A DNA stretch of 14,821 bases from positions 1 through 14,821 of the forward strand of contig JACETA010000011.1 in assembly GCA_013911545.1 (NCBI GenBank), given 5' to 3'. Both the position numbers and the translations under genes were made by a program. The notes beneath the pieces are model-generated. The model was not told the DNA's origin. It worked only from the letters and a program-made list of their open reading frames with translations, and did not search any database. Numbering within the stretch: position 1 is the stretch's first letter; each line of letters begins with the position of its first letter. Source of the DNA: Chloroflexota bacterium (GTDB taxonomy: Bacteria > Chloroflexota > Dehalococcoidia > Lucifugimonadales > Lucifugimonadaceae). Positions 1 through 6,547 of this stretch are shown here, in pieces.

Positions 1-2
1 AT

Positions 3-998
3 ATAATTAAATACGGACTTTTATCTACAGCTCAGATTGGTTTAAATGCCCACTTACCAGCTTCAATTGAATCTGAAAATTCGGAAATAATTTCTATTTC
101 ATCAAGGGGGATAGAAAAAGCTAAAATAGTTGCAGAAAAATATGATATAAAAAAGTTTTTTGGTTCATATCAAGAACAAATAAATGACCCGGAAGTTGAT
201 GCAATAATAAATTCACTTCCAAATAGTATGCATTGCGAATGGACCATTAAGAGTGCAGAGGCAGGGAAACATATTTTATGTGAAAAGCCTCTTGCCACAA
301 CAATTAATGAGTGCAGGAAAATGATAGATGCTGCAAATGCCAATAATGTTCTTTTAGTTGAAGCTTTTACGCACAGATGGAATCATCATTTAAAAACAGC
401 AAAAAAAATTATAAAAAGTGGAGAATTAGGCAGCGTGGTAACTACTGACTCATCTCTATGTTTTACAACTAATCCTGAAAATAACATAAGGTTTAATCCT
501 GCGCTTTCTGGAGGCGCATTATGGGACGCTGGTTGTTATGCTGTATACGCGACTAGATTTGTTCTTTCAGAGGAGCCAATTTATGCAGCCGGAGAAAGCT
601 TTGATATTAATAATTATGGAGTTGATACAACCTTTAAGGGTATTTTAGAATTTGAAAGCGGAGCGCTGTCAAGCATAACAACAAGCATGAACCAACCTTT
701 TAAATGTCACATGAACATCGATTTGACAGGCGGAAGAATTGAGATACCTAATATGTTTGATGATTCTGGACCAATAATTATTAAGAAAGGAACTTCTGAG
801 GAAAATACTAATGAAGAAATTTTAAAAGTTGAATCAAAATATAGGTTTGTAGAGCAGTTTAATGAATTTTCAAATTGCATTATAAATGACATTCCTCCAA
901 CTTTTCCACCTGAAGACGGGTTGAATAACACAGCTGTTATTCAGGCGCTGTACAAATCTTCAAATGAAGGAAAAAAGGTCAAAATTAAAAGTGAATAA
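3..998 (+). CDS. Gfo/Idh/MocA family oxidoreductase (5' partial)
   Basis: NAD(P)-dependent dehydrogenase of the Gfo/Idh/MocA family, acting on a sugar, polyol or related cyclic substrate in the cytoplasm. The reading frame is open from position 3, so 331 residues are visible and only the first few are missing. It opens with a Rossmann strand and nucleotide loop (YGLLSTAQIG), continues through a beta-strand (AIINSLPNSMHCEW), and has the family EKP motif in HILCEKPLA, whose lysine is catalytic. The C-terminal sheet domain carries ALWDAGCYAV, the DxGxY form. That form resembles the NADP D-xylose dehydrogenase/dihydrodiol dehydrogenase branch more than the inositol dehydrogenases, which use His. 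The first ATG in the window (228) lies inside the Rossmann fold and is not the start. The stop codon is followed directly by the ATG of the next gene, so the two are probably co-translated. The exact substrate cannot be read from sequence. Confidence 0.93.
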   Translation: MIKYGLLSTAQIGLNAHLPASIESENSEIISISSRGIEKAKIVAEKYDIKKFFGSYQEQINDPEVDAIINSLPNSMHCEWTIKSAEAGKHILCEKPLATTINECRKMIDAANANNVLLVEAFTHRWNHHLKTAKKIIKSGELGSVVTTDSSLCFTTNPENNIRFNPALSGGALWDAGCYAVYATRFVLSEEPIYAAGESFDINNYGVDTTFKGILEFESGALSSITTSMNQPFKCHMNIDLTGGRIEIPNMFDDSGPIIIKKGTSEENTNEEILKVESKYRFVEQFNEFSNCIINDIPPTFPPEDGLNNTAVIQALYKSSNEGKKVKIKSE

Positions 999-1442
999 AT
1001 GTTGAAAAGGATAATTCAAATAGTTGTCTTGCTGTTACCATTTTTAATATTTTTGATTTTTTCCTCATGCTCAGGTCATGATGACTTTGTTATAACTACT
1101 GACCTCAGTTTGATCGAAAAAACATTATCTCAAAAAGAATTAGAATTTATTGAACACAGAAGAACATCAATCCAGCAATTTAAACCCTCTGAATCTGAGC
1201 TCAAAGAGCCAAGGTATAGAGTTAATAAATTTCCAAAAATTAATGAGGGTGAAGGATGCAATCAAAATTTTTACGAATTAGAAAATTCTATGAGAAACTA
1301 TCCATTATTTATTATTGATTCAAGTGATACTGTGCTGGCATATCTAGTTAAATTTAGAAATACAACTGGAGTACTGTCTGCAAATAAAGTTCAAATACCA
1401 GTCTTTATGTTGGATGATTTCAAAATTTATTTTGGGTGCTAA
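999..1442 (+). CDS. Putative small lipoprotein of unknown family
   Basis: 147-residue protein I do not recognise. Residues 1-23 form a short basic start (MLKR) and a long hydrophobic stretch, ending in FSSC with Cys24. This looks like a lipoprotein signal peptide, although Phe at the -3 position of the lipobox is unusual (Leu is preferred), so a plain secreted or anchored protein is also possible. The mature part is charged, with an early Glu/Lys/Arg-rich region and two further cysteines (GEGC, and Cys147 as the last residue) that could form a disulfide outside the cytoplasm. Its ATG follows the stop of the Gfo/Idh/MocA gene without any spacer and no Shine-Dalgarno lies outside that coding region, so translational coupling is likely. 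The next gene starts 51 bases downstream. An envelope-exposed partner or sensor for the dehydrogenases is only a guess. Confidence 0.75.
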   Translation: MLKRIIQIVVLLLPFLIFLIFSSCSGHDDFVITTDLSLIEKTLSQKELEFIEHRRTSIQQFKPSESELKEPRYRVNKFPKINEGEGCNQNFYELENSMRNYPLFIIDSSDTVLAYLVKFRNTTGVLSANKVQIPVFMLDDFKIYFGC

Positions 1443-1480
1443 TTTATACAAAATTAACAATTGAATGATAAATTAAAAAT

Positions 1481-1487
1481 AAAGGAG
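1481..1487 (+). promoter_or_regulatory. Ribosome binding site fixing the GYD gene start
   Basis: AAAGGAG lies six bases before the ATG at 1494. It argues against the in-frame TTG at 1461, which has no such site and would add eleven residues ahead of the conserved domain. Confidence 0.8.
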
Positions 1488-1493
1488 TTTATT

Positions 1494-1817
1494 ATGGCTA
1501 AATTTTATGCTTTAGGTACTTATACTGAAGAAAGCTTCCAAGCTTTTATTAAAAATCCAAAACAGGACAGAAAGGCTGCAGTAAATGCTTTGTCATCTGC
1601 TATGGGCGCATCTTTTTCGGATATTGAATTTTTAAGAGGACCTTACGATTTCATAGCAACAATTGAAGCTGATAGCTTTGAAACTGTTGCAGCAGTGAAG
1701 ATGGCTGTTGAATCACAAGGTGTGGGAACAATTGACATATTTGAAACAGTTGACATTAATGCAATAGCTGAAAAGGCGCAAACTGCAATGTCTAATTACA
1801 CACCTCCGTCTGAATAA
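1494..1817 (+). CDS. GYD domain-containing protein
   Basis: 107-residue protein matching the GYD family (PF08734 type), small alpha/beta proteins with a dimeric ferredoxin-like fold common in environmental bacteria and without a settled function. The visible hallmarks are the N-terminal strand KFYALGTYTEES, an Asn-Pro plus basic helix (NPKQDRKAAVNAL) and the signature GPYDFIATIEA at residues 49-59. The next helix (AAVKMAVESQGVGTIDIFETV) is followed by a short polar tail. The length is normal for the family. The ATG at 1494 was chosen for its AAAGGAG site. The aldo/keto reductase starts five bases after the stop, so this gene probably belongs to the same transcript as the surrounding oxidoreductases. 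A role in binding a small ligand or assembling with the reductase is inferred from context only. Confidence 0.88.
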   Translation: MAKFYALGTYTEESFQAFIKNPKQDRKAAVNALSSAMGASFSDIEFLRGPYDFIATIEADSFETVAAVKMAVESQGVGTIDIFETVDINAIAEKAQTAMSNYTPPSE

Positions 1818-1822
1818 CCAAT

Positions 1823-2686
1823 ATGCTGTACAGAAAATATGGTCCCAATATGATCGATTTATCTGTTGTTGGCCTTGGGGGGATAGTTGTAAAAGATACT
1901 AGTGTTAAAGAATCAGAAAAAATAATTAATTTTGCTTACGAAAGAGGAGTCAACTATTATGATGTTGCTCCAGGATATGGTAATGCCCAAGAATTAATGG
2001 GTCCTGGAATAAGTAAAATTAGAAATAAAATATTTCTTGCATGTAAAACTAATAAAAGAGATCAGGTTGGCTCTGAGGATGAACTTAATGACTCCCTAAA
2101 AAAACTTAAAACAGACTATTTTGACCTATATCAATTGCATGGAATGAAAACTGAAGATGACTTCCATAAAGTTAGTTCAAAAAACGGAGCACTAAAAACA
2201 CTTTTTAAAGCAAAAAAGGAAGGTAAGATTAAGCATATAGGCTTTTCTTGTCATTCCATTAAAGTTGCAATTCAATTGCTCGATAATTACGATTTTGACT
2301 CAATTTTATTTCCTGTTAACTGGGCATTAATTTTAAATAAGGGTTTTGGGATTGAAATATTAGAAAAATGTAAAAATAAAAATATTTCAGTATTAGCTTT
2401 AAAGTGTATGGCTAATGGTCTTTGGCCAACTGATGATAGGGGAGAATTTCAAAAGTGTTGGTACGAGCCTTTGACGGATCAAAAAATTATTGAGATGGCC
2501 ATTAAATTTACACTTTCAAAGAATGTTGTTTCTTTTCTGCCCCCTGGCAATGAAAAGTTATTCAAATTAGCTTTAGAATTTGTTAACAGTGGTTTAGGTG
2601 AAATAAATGATGAGGAAATAAAATTTTTACTAGATCAGTCAATAAAAACAAATACTATCGGGTCGTCTGAAGAAGTTTATATTTAA
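1823..2686 (+). CDS. Aldo/keto reductase family protein
   Basis: 287-residue NAD(P)H-dependent oxidoreductase with the (alpha/beta)8 aldo/keto reductase fold, reducing aldehydes or ketones or oxidising sugars in the cytoplasm. The catalytic tetrad is complete: Asp47 (NYYDVAPGYG), Tyr52, Lys75 (ACKTNK) and His106 (LYQLHG). The C-terminal third is shorter and less typical than in classic 320-residue members. The nucleotide-loop segment is hard to place (LPPGNEK may be the start of the phosphate-binding turn), so cofactor choice is unclear. The start lies five bases after the GYD stop with no Shine-Dalgarno in the spacer, so translation probably depends on coupling. It is likely the last gene of the first plus-strand block. 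The family is certain; the substrate is not known. Confidence 0.92.
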   Translation: MLYRKYGPNMIDLSVVGLGGIVVKDTSVKESEKIINFAYERGVNYYDVAPGYGNAQELMGPGISKIRNKIFLACKTNKRDQVGSEDELNDSLKKLKTDYFDLYQLHGMKTEDDFHKVSSKNGALKTLFKAKKEGKIKHIGFSCHSIKVAIQLLDNYDFDSILFPVNWALILNKGFGIEILEKCKNKNISVLALKCMANGLWPTDDRGEFQKCWYEPLTDQKIIEMAIKFTLSKNVVSFLPPGNEKLFKLALEFVNSGLGEINDEEIKFLLDQSIKTNTIGSSEEVYI

Positions 2687-2759
2687 TTTAGGGGGCGTTA
2701 TACATTAGGCATTTTTCTTGGAGGAAAAATAAAGGGCTCCAATCCACAACACCCCTAAA
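2687..2759. other. Nested inverted repeats with possible pseudoknot
   Basis: Three complementary pairs lie within 73 bases. Outer arms TTTAGGGG (2687-2694) and CCCCTAAA (2752-2759) pair over 8 bp and can extend to 11 bp around one bulged A, using flanking bases 2684-2686 and 2760-2763. An inner hairpin has stem ATTTTTC (2711-2717)/GAAAAAT (2724-2730) and loop TTGGAG (2718-2723). That loop is exactly complementary to CTCCAA at 2737-2742, which would make an H-type pseudoknot. The same pairing is available on either strand. No U-run follows, so it is not an ordinary terminator. It could be a small RNA, a cis-regulatory leader for the DUF1932 gene (start about 115 bases downstream), a structure in the 3' end of the aldo/keto reductase transcript, or a by-product of the small ORF that overlaps it. 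Confidence 0.35.
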
Positions 2760-2780
2760 ATTATCTTTATTATCATACAT
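2688..2780 (-). CDS. Candidate small ORF of 30 residues
   Basis: A 31-codon frame runs on the minus strand from the ATG at 2780 to a TAA at 2690-2688. It is preceded by a perfect GGAGG (2788-2792) with a seven-base spacer, one of the strongest Shine-Dalgarno sites in the window. The peptide starts MYDNKDNFRG, continues with an aromatic, hydrophobic centre (VVDWSPLFFL) and ends MYNAP. It has one Cys and no membrane segment or signal peptide. It sits in the gap between the aldo/keto reductase and the DUF1932 dehydrogenase, pointing against both. I recognise no family. Local GC is higher at both ends of the frame than in the flanking spacer. Against it, the frame is short enough to occur by chance, and the same bases also form inverted repeats that could be the selected feature. 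Confidence 0.4.
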   Translation of the reverse strand: MYDNKDNFRGVVDWSPLFFLQEKCLMYNAP

Positions 2781-2865
2781 TAATTAACCTCCACATTTCT
2801 ATACCCATATGTCACGTTTTTTAAATCTTTCAATGAATTATGATATTTTCTATATATATATTTAA

Positions 2866-2871
2866 AAGGAG
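2866..2871 (+). promoter_or_regulatory. Ribosome binding site fixing the DUF1932 gene start
   Basis: AAGGAG stands four bases before the ATG at 2876. The in-frame ATG at 2840 lacks a site and lies inside TATGAT, which looks more like a -10 element (2839-2844), though no convincing -35 accompanies it. Confidence 0.8.
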
Positions 2872-2875
2872 AATT

Positions 2876-3715
2876 ATGATTATAGGGTTAATAGGTTTAG
2901 GTGAAATGGGTTCTGAAATTGGAAGGTCTTTCGTAAAAAATAAAATTAATGTTATTTCAGTTTTTGAAGGTAGATCAAAAAATAGTAAAGAAAGGGCAAT
3001 GAAGTATGGGATCAAAGATGCTTTATCTGTTCAAAATTTTTCAAAAGAATCAGATATTGTAATCTCTGTTATACCTCCAGATAAGGCTCTTGAAACAGCA
3101 AAACTGTATTCAAGCTTTGCAAATAAAGAAAATCAAATTTATTGTGATTTAAATGCAATATCTACAATGACAGCGAAAAAAATTAAAAAACTTCTTGATC
3201 AAAGAAACTTAAATTATGTTGACGGTAGTATTATGGGTGGCCCACCCAGTGAAAAATATTCTCCTAGGGTCTATTTATCAGGAAAATTGGCAAAAAAAAT
3301 ACTCTTTTTATCTGGCAAAGGCATAGAAATAATAACCCTGACAGGCTCAGATTTTCAAGCTTCTGCCATGAAAATGGTATATGCATCAATTACAAAGGGC
3401 TCAAAAGCTCTTGTTGCAGGTGCTTTTATAGTCGCTAAAAAAAATGATGTATTTCAAGAATTAATTGAAGAATTAGAATATTCTGAAGAATATTTTCATA
3501 ATGTTGCCTTGAAGCAAGTTCCAAGTATTAAGCACAAGGCTTACAGATGGATTGGTGAAATGAATGAAATATCTTCAACTTTTAAAGATTCTGGCTTAAC
3601 TGGCGGTTTTCATAGTGAATCAGAAAAAATATATGAATTAATAAAAGATTTGCCTTCAGGGAAATTTTCATTTGATGAAATAATACTGAAAATAACTGAT
3701 AAAATGAAAGAATGA
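2876..3715 (+). CDS. NAD(P)-binding beta-hydroxyacid dehydrogenase-like protein (6PGDH type, DUF1932)
   Basis: 279-residue cytoplasmic oxidoreductase of the 6-phosphogluconate/3-hydroxyisobutyrate dehydrogenase superfamily. The N-terminal Rossmann domain starts at once with IGLIGLGEMG (GxGxxG at residues 7-12). Arg33-Ser34 after the second strand would suit an NADP phosphate. DGSIMGGPP (117-124) corresponds to the substrate-binding segment (DGxxxGGP), and Lys166 in ASAMKMVYASITKG is the likely catalytic lysine. The C-terminal half, with this KMxYAxxTKG block, fits the DUF1932 (PF09130) branch rather than classical HIBADH, so the usual substrate prediction should not be applied. The start at 2876 is set by its AAGGAG site and by the motif beginning at residue 3. 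Its TGA overlaps the nitroreductase ATG (ATGA), so the two are co-translated. It is the first gene of a three-gene block. Confidence 0.9.
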   Translation: MIIGLIGLGEMGSEIGRSFVKNKINVISVFEGRSKNSKERAMKYGIKDALSVQNFSKESDIVISVIPPDKALETAKLYSSFANKENQIYCDLNAISTMTAKKIKKLLDQRNLNYVDGSIMGGPPSEKYSPRVYLSGKLAKKILFLSGKGIEIITLTGSDFQASAMKMVYASITKGSKALVAGAFIVAKKNDVFQELIEELEYSEEYFHNVALKQVPSIKHKAYRWIGEMNEISSTFKDSGLTGGFHSESEKIYELIKDLPSGKFSFDEIILKITDKMKE

Positions 3716-4263
3716 AAGATAAATTAATTCCTGAAATTATTAATCGAAAAAGTTCATTAACTTTTTCAGATGAAAAAATAACAATTGATGAAATTCAAAT
3801 TTTAATTGAATCAATAAAATGGGCACCATCATCTAGAAACATGCAACCATGGAAAGTTATTTTTGTTTCAAAAGAAAGTACTTCTTATAAATCTTTATTT
3901 AATTCTTTAAGTGAAAGCAATCAAGAATGGGCATCAAATTGCACTTTATATGCCGTTTTCTGTGTTGAGGATGATAAAAGACTAAATAAGAAATTTCTAG
4001 ATGTTGGATACGCTGGTCAAAATTTAATGCTTCAATCAGAAAGATTAAAAATTGACACCCATCCTATGGGGGGTTGGGATGAAGATAAAGTAAAAAAATC
4101 GCTTAAAATCCCAGATGAAAATCACGTAGTTTTTATTTTAGCAATGGGGAAAAAGGGAAGTCCAGATAAATTAAATGTTAATTTAAAAGAGCGTCACGAT
4201 AGAGAAAGAATTAGAAACTCAAATGAAGAAAACTTTTCGTTTGATATCTGGAAATTTAATTAA
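3712..4263 (+). CDS. Nitroreductase family protein (FMN-dependent)
   Basis: 183-residue flavoprotein of the NfsB/nitroreductase-like fold, using NAD(P)H and FMN to reduce nitro groups, quinones or other electron-poor compounds; some members dehalogenate or act in cofactor biosynthesis. The N-terminal NRKSSLTF (Arg12, Ser14-15) is the FMN phosphate site. It is followed by the diagnostic WAPSSRNMQPWKV at residues 37-49 and a Gly-rich segment with helix near HPMGGWDEDKVKKSL. It ends with VVFILAMGKKG and a basic KERHDRERI tail. The length is typical of short single-domain members, which work as dimers. The start overlaps the stop of the DUF1932 dehydrogenase by four bases, implying matched expression and possibly consecutive steps. 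The EamA transporter follows 17 bases later. The substrate is unknown. Confidence 0.92.
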   Translation: MKDKLIPEIINRKSSLTFSDEKITIDEIQILIESIKWAPSSRNMQPWKVIFVSKESTSYKSLFNSLSESNQEWASNCTLYAVFCVEDDKRLNKKFLDVGYAGQNLMLQSERLKIDTHPMGGWDEDKVKKSLKIPDENHVVFILAMGKKGSPDKLNVNLKERHDRERIRNSNEENFSFDIWKFN

Positions 4264-4280
4264 AAAGGAATGAGGTAGTA

Positions 4281-5195
4281 ATGGAGTTGTGGATTTTATT
4301 GCCACTAGTTTCCTCTTTGCTAATGGCTTCAGTAAATGTTGTAGACAAGTTCTTCGTTCTGGAGGGTGATGATAATTTAGACTACAAGTCATTTTGTTTG
4401 TATAGCGGAGGAATGCAAATATTAATTTTCGCTATCCTTTTTATTTTTGACCCAATAAATCTAAATTTGCTTTTAAGCGCTCAATCATTATTAGTAATTT
4501 TGGCAGGAGTTTTTTTTGGTTTAAGTTTAATATTTTTAGTAAAAGCAATGGATATTGAAGAAATATCTAGAGTAGAGCCAATTTATCTAATTCATACAAT
4601 TTTAGTTCCCGTAATTGGATTATTCTTTTTAAATGAAAGATTATCTTTAATAAAATATTTGGGTATATTCTTTATATTTTTATCATCAATTTTTGCTTCT
4701 ATTAGGTGGGATAAAAATATTAAGTCAATAAATAAATCGGCTATATTGAGCTTAATTTTAGGGGGTATATTTTTTGCTATTGCAAGCATTCTTATTAAAT
4801 ATTCAATAGATGAAAAATTATTTTCTGACTTTCAAATTTTAAGCTTAAGAGCTTTAGGGTTGTTTCTTGCAGCAGGCATGCCATTTATCAAAATGGTTAA
4901 TTTCAATAACTTAAAAATATTTTTTAGTCATAAAAGAAGGGGTCTAGCTTTATTTATTTTTGAGACCATTTTTCCATTAATAAGCATGTACCTAATTGTT
5001 CTTTCATTAAACCATATTGAGATTTCTGTTGTTAATTCTCTAAATGGATCCAGGCCAATTTTTACAATAATTTTTAGTCTATTTTTGGCATATATTTTAA
5101 AACAAGTCACTCAAGAAAAGTTAGATATAGTTAATATAAATATTAAATTTACTTCAGGGATATTGGCTTTGCTGGGAATTATATTGCTAGCTTAA
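4281..5195 (+). CDS. EamA/DMT-superfamily transporter
   Basis: 304-residue inner-membrane protein with about ten hydrophobic helices in two repeated EamA halves (roughly residues 1-138 and 150-304). This is the usual size for the drug/metabolite transporter superfamily, whose members mostly export amino acids, metabolites or toxic compounds. The first half holds VFFGLSLIFLVKAMDIEEISRVEPI, and the second has the matching block YLIVLSLNHIEISVVNSLNGSRPIF. These correspond to the helix 3-4 region in each repeat, whose second half usually reads A..p..v..l.pv.. . GAGG lies five bases before the ATG. It follows the nitroreductase by 17 bases and probably exports or imports a substrate or product of that pair. 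Its TAA overlaps the SDR stop on the other strand within TTAA (5192-5195). Confidence 0.9.
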   Translation: MELWILLPLVSSLLMASVNVVDKFFVLEGDDNLDYKSFCLYSGGMQILIFAILFIFDPINLNLLLSAQSLLVILAGVFFGLSLIFLVKAMDIEEISRVEPIYLIHTILVPVIGLFFLNERLSLIKYLGIFFIFLSSIFASIRWDKNIKSINKSAILSLILGGIFFAIASILIKYSIDEKLFSDFQILSLRALGLFLAAGMPFIKMVNFNNLKIFFSHKRRGLALFIFETIFPLISMYLIVLSLNHIEISVVNSLNGSRPIFTIIFSLFLAYILKQVTQEKLDIVNINIKFTSGILALLGIILLA

Positions 5196-6022
5196 TAAGG
5201 AAAATCAACTTCATTATTTAAAGCATATTTTGCTTGATCTACTCCAAAATCTTCCTGCAACTGAATACTTAATCCGCCGTCAATTACTAATGAGTGCCCA
5301 GTTATAAAAGATGCTTCATTTGAACATAAAAATGCTACACCATTTGCAATATCTTCAGGTAGCCCTGTCCTCCTTACCGGGTATTGTTCTTCAAAGAATT
5401 TTAGACCAGATGGTCTCTCTTTCCATCTTACTTCCATTTTTTCTGTAACTATATGACCTGGGCAAATAGCATTAACTCTCACTCCCATAGGTCCGAAATC
5501 ACATGCCATTTGCTTCGTCATCCCAATTACTGCTGATTTTCCAGCTTCATATATAAGAGCACCCTTGGACATTAATAACCCGTGAACCGAAGATATGTTT
5601 ATTATGTTTCCATTGTTTTTAATAAGTTCTTCGCCAGCATATTTTGCTCCTAAGTAAATTGCTTTTTGCAGCATGGCTATTCCTTGGTCCCAATTTTCTT
5701 CATCAACTTCTAGGGCAGAGCCTCCAAAACTTGAATTATCTGCTGTAGAAAAAGCATTTTGAATTAAATTATCAATTCTTCCAAACTTATTTAAAGTGAA
5801 GTCAATCATATTTCTAATATCAGCAGATTTGGATACATCAGTTTTTATGACTTCGCATTCTCCGCCCATAGCGATAATTTTTTTAGAATTTTTTATTGCA
5901 GAATCAACATCAATATCTGCAATTACTATTTTAGATCCCTTCTCAGAAAATTTTCTTGCAATCCCTCCCCCTATACCTAATGCGCCACCAGTTACAATAG
6001 TGACTTTGTTTGAAAAACTCAT
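5192..6022 (-). CDS. SDR family NAD-dependent oxidoreductase
   Basis: 276-residue classical short-chain dehydrogenase/reductase, oxidising or reducing a hydroxyl/keto group on an unidentified substrate. Residues 11-18 are TGGALGIG (the TGxxxGIG cofactor loop), and Asp36 at the end of the second strand favours NAD over NADP. D62V is the adenine-binding Asp. The NNAG motif is altered to QNAF (88-91). The catalytic set is Ser145 (INISSVHG), Tyr158 and Lys162 (YEAGK). CPGHIVTEKM and the C-terminal FITGHSLVIDGG are canonical. The extra ~25-residue tail (QLQEDFGVDQ... to FPY) is longer than usual and may form a subunit contact. AGGAGG (6027-6032) sits four bases before the ATG. The gene is divergent from the winged-helix gene, a classic arrangement for a regulator and its target. 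Confidence 0.95.
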   Translation of the reverse strand: MSFSNKVTIVTGGALGIGGGIARKFSEKGSKIVIADIDVDSAIKNSKKIIAMGGECEVIKTDVSKSADIRNMIDFTLNKFGRIDNLIQNAFSTADNSSFGGSALEVDEENWDQGIAMLQKAIYLGAKYAGEELIKNNGNIINISSVHGLLMSKGALIYEAGKSAVIGMTKQMACDFGPMGVRVNAICPGHIVTEKMEVRWKERPSGLKFFEEQYPVRRTGLPEDIANGVAFLCSNEASFITGHSLVIDGGLSIQLQEDFGVDQAKYALNNEVDFPY

Positions 6023-6041
6023 AATCCCTCCTATATAGAAA

Positions 6042-6079
6042 TGTAATCAATATTAAAAATTTATCTTTTTTAGATTACA
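6042..6079. promoter_or_regulatory. Inverted repeat, candidate operator between divergent genes
   Basis: TGTAATC (6042-6048) and GATTACA (6073-6079) form a perfect 7-bp inverted repeat with a 24-base spacer in the 87-base gap between the SDR and winged-helix genes. The half-site centres are 31 bases apart, close to three helical turns, so both face the same side of the DNA. It could bind a dimer or tetramer, perhaps the divergent winged-helix protein. The 7-mer alone also occurs inside coding regions (for example near 7170 and 14345), so chance is not excluded. Confidence 0.35.
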
Positions 6080-6109
6080 CTTAAATCAATAAATTGTTCA
6101 TTCATTATT

Positions 6110-6547
6110 GTGAAAAGATACAGAGGCAGAATAAATTCAACCCAGAAAGACATCTTGAAATGGATGTTGAAAAATTTAGTTTTGATTTCAAAAGAAAAAA
6201 TTTTAAGCGAAGGAAAGGAAAGATTCATGGAAGATACTGAATTTTTAATTCCTTGGTCACCTAGAGATTCATTTAATATTGATAATAAAAATCATATGTC
6301 AAAGATTTCAACTTCTTTAAGGTTGCTTGAGCAAAGAGGTTACATTAAAAGGCACAGAAATACTCCAAAAGGGCCAGTTGCATATGTGGCATTTACAAAT
6401 GATGGAATTTTTATAGCTAAAACTTGGGCAAGAATTACAGAATCAAACGAAGAAGATGATTATAAAAATTTTGATGACATTGAAAAAGGGTTTGAAAGGC
6501 AAGATTCAGATAGTTACGACCAATGGAACCAAGGGGATGAAATATAA
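6110..6547 (+). CDS. Winged-helix DNA-binding protein with acidic tail
   Basis: 145-residue protein, probably a transcriptional regulator. Residues 10-35 (TQKDILKWMLKNLVLISKEKIL) and 64-79 (SKISTSLRLLEQRGYI) read as the helices of a winged helix-turn-helix, the second being the recognition helix. A basic stretch (KRHRNTPKG) and a strand (PVAYVAFTNDG, to 100) would form the wing, as in MarR- or PadR-like proteins, though I cannot assign a named family. A 15-residue insert around residues 45-60 is unusual. The last 35 residues hold 14 Asp/Glu against 3 Lys/Arg, a strongly acidic, probably disordered tail. The start is a GTG without a Shine-Dalgarno; ATT codons at 6104 and 6107 precede it in frame. 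It is divergent from the SDR, with an inverted repeat between them. Its TAA abuts the MogA-like stop on the other strand with no spacer. Confidence 0.75.
   Translation: MKRYRGRINSTQKDILKWMLKNLVLISKEKILSEGKERFMEDTEFLIPWSPRDSFNIDNKNHMSKISTSLRLLEQRGYIKRHRNTPKGPVAYVAFTNDGIFIAKTWARITESNEEDDYKNFDDIEKGFERQDSDSYDQWNQGDEI

Noticed and set aside
2711..2730. Hairpin as intrinsic terminator after the aldo/keto reductase
   Set aside because: The stem has a single G-C pair and no U-run follows it.
2689..2757. tRNA-like outline (acceptor-like TAGGGG/CCCCTA pair, central hairpin, about 69 bases)
   Set aside because: No D-arm, no T-arm with a TTC-type loop, and the central loop has six bases instead of seven; a tRNA gene is not supported.
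2840..2875. Upstream ATG (2840) for the DUF1932 dehydrogenase
   Set aside because: It has no ribosome binding site, while AAGGAG stands four bases before the ATG at 2876, where the Rossmann strand begins.
2830..3015. 61-codon minus-strand hydrophobic frame
   Set aside because: It is antisense to the start of the DUF1932 gene; its hydrophobicity follows from the AT-rich sense codons.
5796..6038. 80-codon plus-strand frame within the SDR gene
   Set aside because: It is antisense to the conserved cofactor-binding part of the SDR and has no domain signature.
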